Positions 61,824 through 64,000 of a stretch of 64,000 nucleotides of DNA are shown piece after piece. This DNA comes from Ogataea parapolymorpha DL-1 (taxonomy: Eukaryota; Ascomycota; Pichiomycetes; Pichiales; Pichiaceae), in assembly GCF_000187245.1 (NCBI RefSeq), contig NC_027865.1, positions 1 through 64,000 of the forward strand. The letters are read 5' to 3'. Every line of letters begins with the position of its first letter. The first letter of the stretch is position 1. The notes under the pieces are model-generated. The model was not told the origin of the DNA and searched no databases. It was given only the letters and a program-made list of their open reading frames with translations. The translations under genes were made by a program, and so were the position numbers.

Positions 61824-63136
61824 ACGACCAGGACATCAAGCAGGCGGCCGCACTCGAAGATCTCGCCGCTTTTGATTTCCAACACTTTGACGTCGTGGAG
61901 GTTGACCAGACCCTTTTCGATGCCTATGAGCTCGAGCTCGGTCTCGAACAGGTTTCCTGGGTCTAACGTGAATTTCAGGTTGTTGGTAAGAGAAATCAGC
62001 CCCACTTTGCTGAACTCGTGTTGGAAAGCCCGCACCAGCTGGTTGAGGCCGTAAAGCGGGACGGGATCTGCCTTGTTGGCGTTCTGGATCGGAATTGGTG
62101 GCACAGATTTTTCGTATTGTTTGTTGATCGATGATTGAATGTACAGTATGAGCGATAACGAGTCGTTCGACTTGTTGATAAATTGTAGCTTCCATTTGAA
62201 CACCTCGCCGAGCTTGACTTTAGTCTGGCCCGAAACTGAAATGCTGAGGTTCTTCTTGGAGTGGTTGAGAGTCACCGACGAGTTGGATCGTAGTTTATTT
62301 TTCTTAGGCAAATTCAGAGCAGAGTTGGTCGACTTGGATTTAAATACCCCGAGACTAGGCGACGCGATTGGGGGCACGGTGGGGGCCGCCATAAAATCCA
62401 CATTTGTAGTCCATCGTGTCACGATTTTTCTATTCCCGTTGACCGTGCAATGGATGGTGACAAAAACCGGCTTAACCCACTTGATGTCGTTGTTTGTTAG
62501 TCTGTACGTGAGCGACAGAATAGAATGGTTCTGCAACACCAATGGATACTTTACCACCGAGTAGCCGGCACACAGACAGTTTCTGATGTCCATATCTACC
62601 GACTCGATTCTCACCGACACTTCTGACGCCCGGACCTGTCCAGAAAGAGCCACTTCCAAAGAGGCCATGGTTTTCTCCGTCTTGATGGTCTTGAACCGCA
62701 TCTGGAATACGGGGCTGATCCGCAGCGACGTGTCGGCCGTTACGAGTTCGTAAAGGTCCACATGCTTCGTCAGCACAGTGTTGCCTATAGTGACTGTATC
62801 CTGCAACTCTAAATTTTCTATCTTTCTCGACTGTTGTCGAAACGAGGCTTTGATCTGCAATTGATTTGAAAGTTTGTCAGGCACCACGGTCGTTTCCAGT
62901 ATCCATACGGCCTCAGACCCTATGACGACTTTGGAATCGAGCACTTTTCTCGCTGTGTTTTGCAAGTTGTATACCAGGTCGACCTCGACCTGTGTCACAG
63001 ACGACGGAGTGTACACCACGACTTGGATGTCCTCGTCGAAATAGGCAATGTCCAGCGTGTCGCACTGGCGCAGCTGTTCCACGGAGCCCAGCACATCAGC
63101 AGAAACCCGGGTTTTCGGAACAAGCACACCAAACAT
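61820..63136 (-). CDS. TRAPPII-subunit-like protein (possible Trs65)
   Basis: The 438-residue protein is mostly beta-strand with no signal peptide or membrane segment. The C-terminal third (FKWKLQFINKSNDSLSLILY and LELIGIEKGLVNLHDVKVLEIKSGEIFECGRLLDV) reads like the immunoglobulin-like region that ends Trs65/Gryzun-type TRAPPII subunits. The Ser/Lys-rich stretch at about 265-305 is probably disordered. The identification is tentative; another TRAPP or trafficking beta-sandwich protein is possible. Start is ATG 63136; an upstream GTG at 63148 is disregarded. It shares four bases with the 3' end of the 5-phosphatase gene. Confidence 0.55.
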   Translation of the reverse strand: MFGVLVPKTRVSADVLGSVEQLRQCDTLDIAYFDEDIQVVVYTPSSVTQVEVDLVYNLQNTARKVLDSKVVIGSEAVWILETTVVPDKLSNQLQIKASFRQQSRKIENLELQDTVTIGNTVLTKHVDLYELVTADTSLRISPVFQMRFKTIKTEKTMASLEVALSGQVRASEVSVRIESVDMDIRNCLCAGYSVVKYPLVLQNHSILSLTYRLTNNDIKWVKPVFVTIHCTVNGNRKIVTRWTTNVDFMAAPTVPPIASPSLGVFKSKSTNSALNLPKKNKLRSNSSVTLNHSKKNLSISVSGQTKVKLGEVFKWKLQFINKSNDSLSLILYIQSSINKQYEKSVPPIPIQNANKADPVPLYGLNQLVRAFQHEFSKVGLISLTNNLKFTLDPGNLFETELELIGIEKGLVNLHDVKVLEIKSGEIFECGRLLDVLVV

Positions 63137-63247
63137 TGGAAACAACACTTATCGACGCGGGTGTGTTTAAAAAATAATATTAGATCGACTGCTCCTACTC
63201 TTTTAAATTCTTTATTTATCCCAGGCTTAGACAGCACAGAGCTAACC

Positions 63248-64000
63248 ATGAGTCGGTATTTTTTACTAGCGTGCACATTGGCTCTGCAATGTGTCGCGGC
63301 CTCCCAGGAGGACTACATAGTCAAGGATTTGCCTGGACTCTCGAATATTCCTGCCGTGGTGAGGCCAGTGATGCATGCCGGACACCTTGAAATAGATGAG
63401 GAACACAACACCGAGCTGTTTTTCTGGCGATTCCAGAATCCGAAGAACAACGGGACACACCAAACGCTCCACCGCAATGAGCTGATCGTCTGGCTGAACG
63501 GTGGCCCTGGCTGCTCGTCGATGGATGGAGCCATGATGGAAACAGGCCCCCTGCGGGTGTCAGACAAGTTGGAGGTGGAGCTCAACCCGGGATCCTGGAC
63601 ACAGGTGGCCGATATCTTGTTTGTGGATCAGCCGGCCGGAACTGGGTTTTCGTACACAGACTCTTACGACACAGAACTGAAACAAGCAGCACAGCATTTC
63701 TGGCAGTTTCTGAAAACATACTACCAGCTCTTCCCGGAGGACCGCACGAAGAAACTGTATTTGGCGGGCGAGTCATATGCTGGCCAGTACATCCCATATT
63801 TTGCAAAGGAAATTATTGAGAACAACTCGCTGAATATCAGTCTAGAGGGTCTTTTGATAGGCAACGGCTGGATCGACCCGGATATCCAGTCTCTGTCGTA
63901 CGTTCCATTCAGTCTGGAGGCAGGCTTTTTGGATCGCCAAAGTCCGTCGATGGCGCAAGTCCTAAAGCAACACGAGAAATGCCAGCAGGCCATTGACGAC
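63248..64000 (+). CDS. KEX1: Kex1-type serine carboxypeptidase, 3' end outside window
   Basis: The 251 visible codons encode the N-terminal part of a Golgi carboxypeptidase. A signal peptide (about residues 1-18) is followed by DYIVKDLPGL and MHAGHLEI as in Kex1. WLNGGPGCSSMDGA forms the oxyanion region, and the catalytic Ser176 lies in GESYAGQYIPYFA. Kex1 trims basic residues from the C-termini of precursors cut by Kex2. DLPGL plus MHAGH favour Kex1 over vacuolar carboxypeptidase Y. The Asp and His of the triad and the expected membrane anchor would lie past 64000. CTG codes the Leu of WLNGG. Confidence 0.88.
   Translation, partial: MSRYFLLACTLALQCVAASQEDYIVKDLPGLSNIPAVVRPVMHAGHLEIDEEHNTELFFWRFQNPKNNGTHQTLHRNELIVWLNGGPGCSSMDGAMMETGPLRVSDKLEVELNPGSWTQVADILFVDQPAGTGFSYTDSYDTELKQAAQHFWQFLKTYYQLFPEDRTKKLYLAGESYAGQYIPYFAKEIIENNSLNISLEGLLIGNGWIDPDIQSLSYVPFSLEAGFLDRQSPSMAQVLKQHEKCQQAIDD

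Overview
The window looks like the left end of a chromosome arm of a methylotrophic-type budding yeast, most likely Ogataea (Hansenula) or a close relative. The evidence is as follows. The first 300 bases are a telomere-adjacent tandem array whose unit carries a core very close to the C-rich strand of the 8-bp Ogataea telomere repeat (recalled, not computed). Genes are intronless with short TATA-led promoters. CTG reads as leucine at invariant positions: the Leu of WLNGGPGC in the KEX1-like protease near 63.5 kb and the Leu of HELGH in the M3 peptidase near 56.8 kb. This excludes the CUG-Ser and CUG-Ala yeast clades. The species call is inference.

Layout. 1-2.6 kb: 34-bp minisatellite, C-rich decayed repeats, a truncated and frameshifted sugar-transporter pseudogene, gene-free DNA. 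2.7-15 kb: an 86-residue secreted protein, a Dal5-type permease under GATA sites, a regulator with two complete Zn2Cys6 clusters, an UNC93-like MFS protein, a tandem pair of zinc-less medium-chain dehydrogenases, a MATE exporter and a SnoaL-like protein. 15.2-28.2 kb: two NCS1 permeases, each paired with a 981-982 residue hydantoinase/oxoprolinase-DUF917 fusion, with an amino-acid permease between the pairs. This is a candidate cyclic-amide (hydantoin-type) nitrogen-scavenging locus. 28.3-30.7 kb: secreted GH3 beta-glucosidase. 31.4-40.2 kb: a compact cluster of DAK-family ketose kinase, RpiB-family isomerase, MFS sugar/polyol transporter, Zn2Cys6 regulator, SDR polyol dehydrogenase and zinc polyol dehydrogenase. 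It fits catabolism of a C4 polyol (erythritol or threitol) to erythrose 4-phosphate, and Mig1-like sites point to glucose repression. 40.2-41.9 kb: siderophore-type MFS transporter. 43.5-52.1 kb: Dal5-type permease, clavaminate-synthase-like 2OG dioxygenase, FAD amine oxidase, Zn2Cys6 regulator, M19 dipeptidase and SDR, another nutrient-scavenging block.

From about 52.7 kb the content changes to conserved single-copy cell-biology genes: PIG-S/GPI17-like, an unidentified protein, CBP6, a U1A-type two-RRM protein, PRD1-like oligopeptidase, SEC2-like Rab GEF, an OCRL-type inositol 5-phosphatase, a TRS65-like TRAPPII candidate and a truncated-by-window KEX1. The roughly 52 kb before this are accessory, subtelomeric-style metabolic gene clusters dominated by transporters and their pathway-specific regulators. 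No rRNA, tRNA, transposon or CRISPR array was recognised. Several CDS starts were moved inward to the first ATG, usually supported by a TATA box 25-50 bases upstream.
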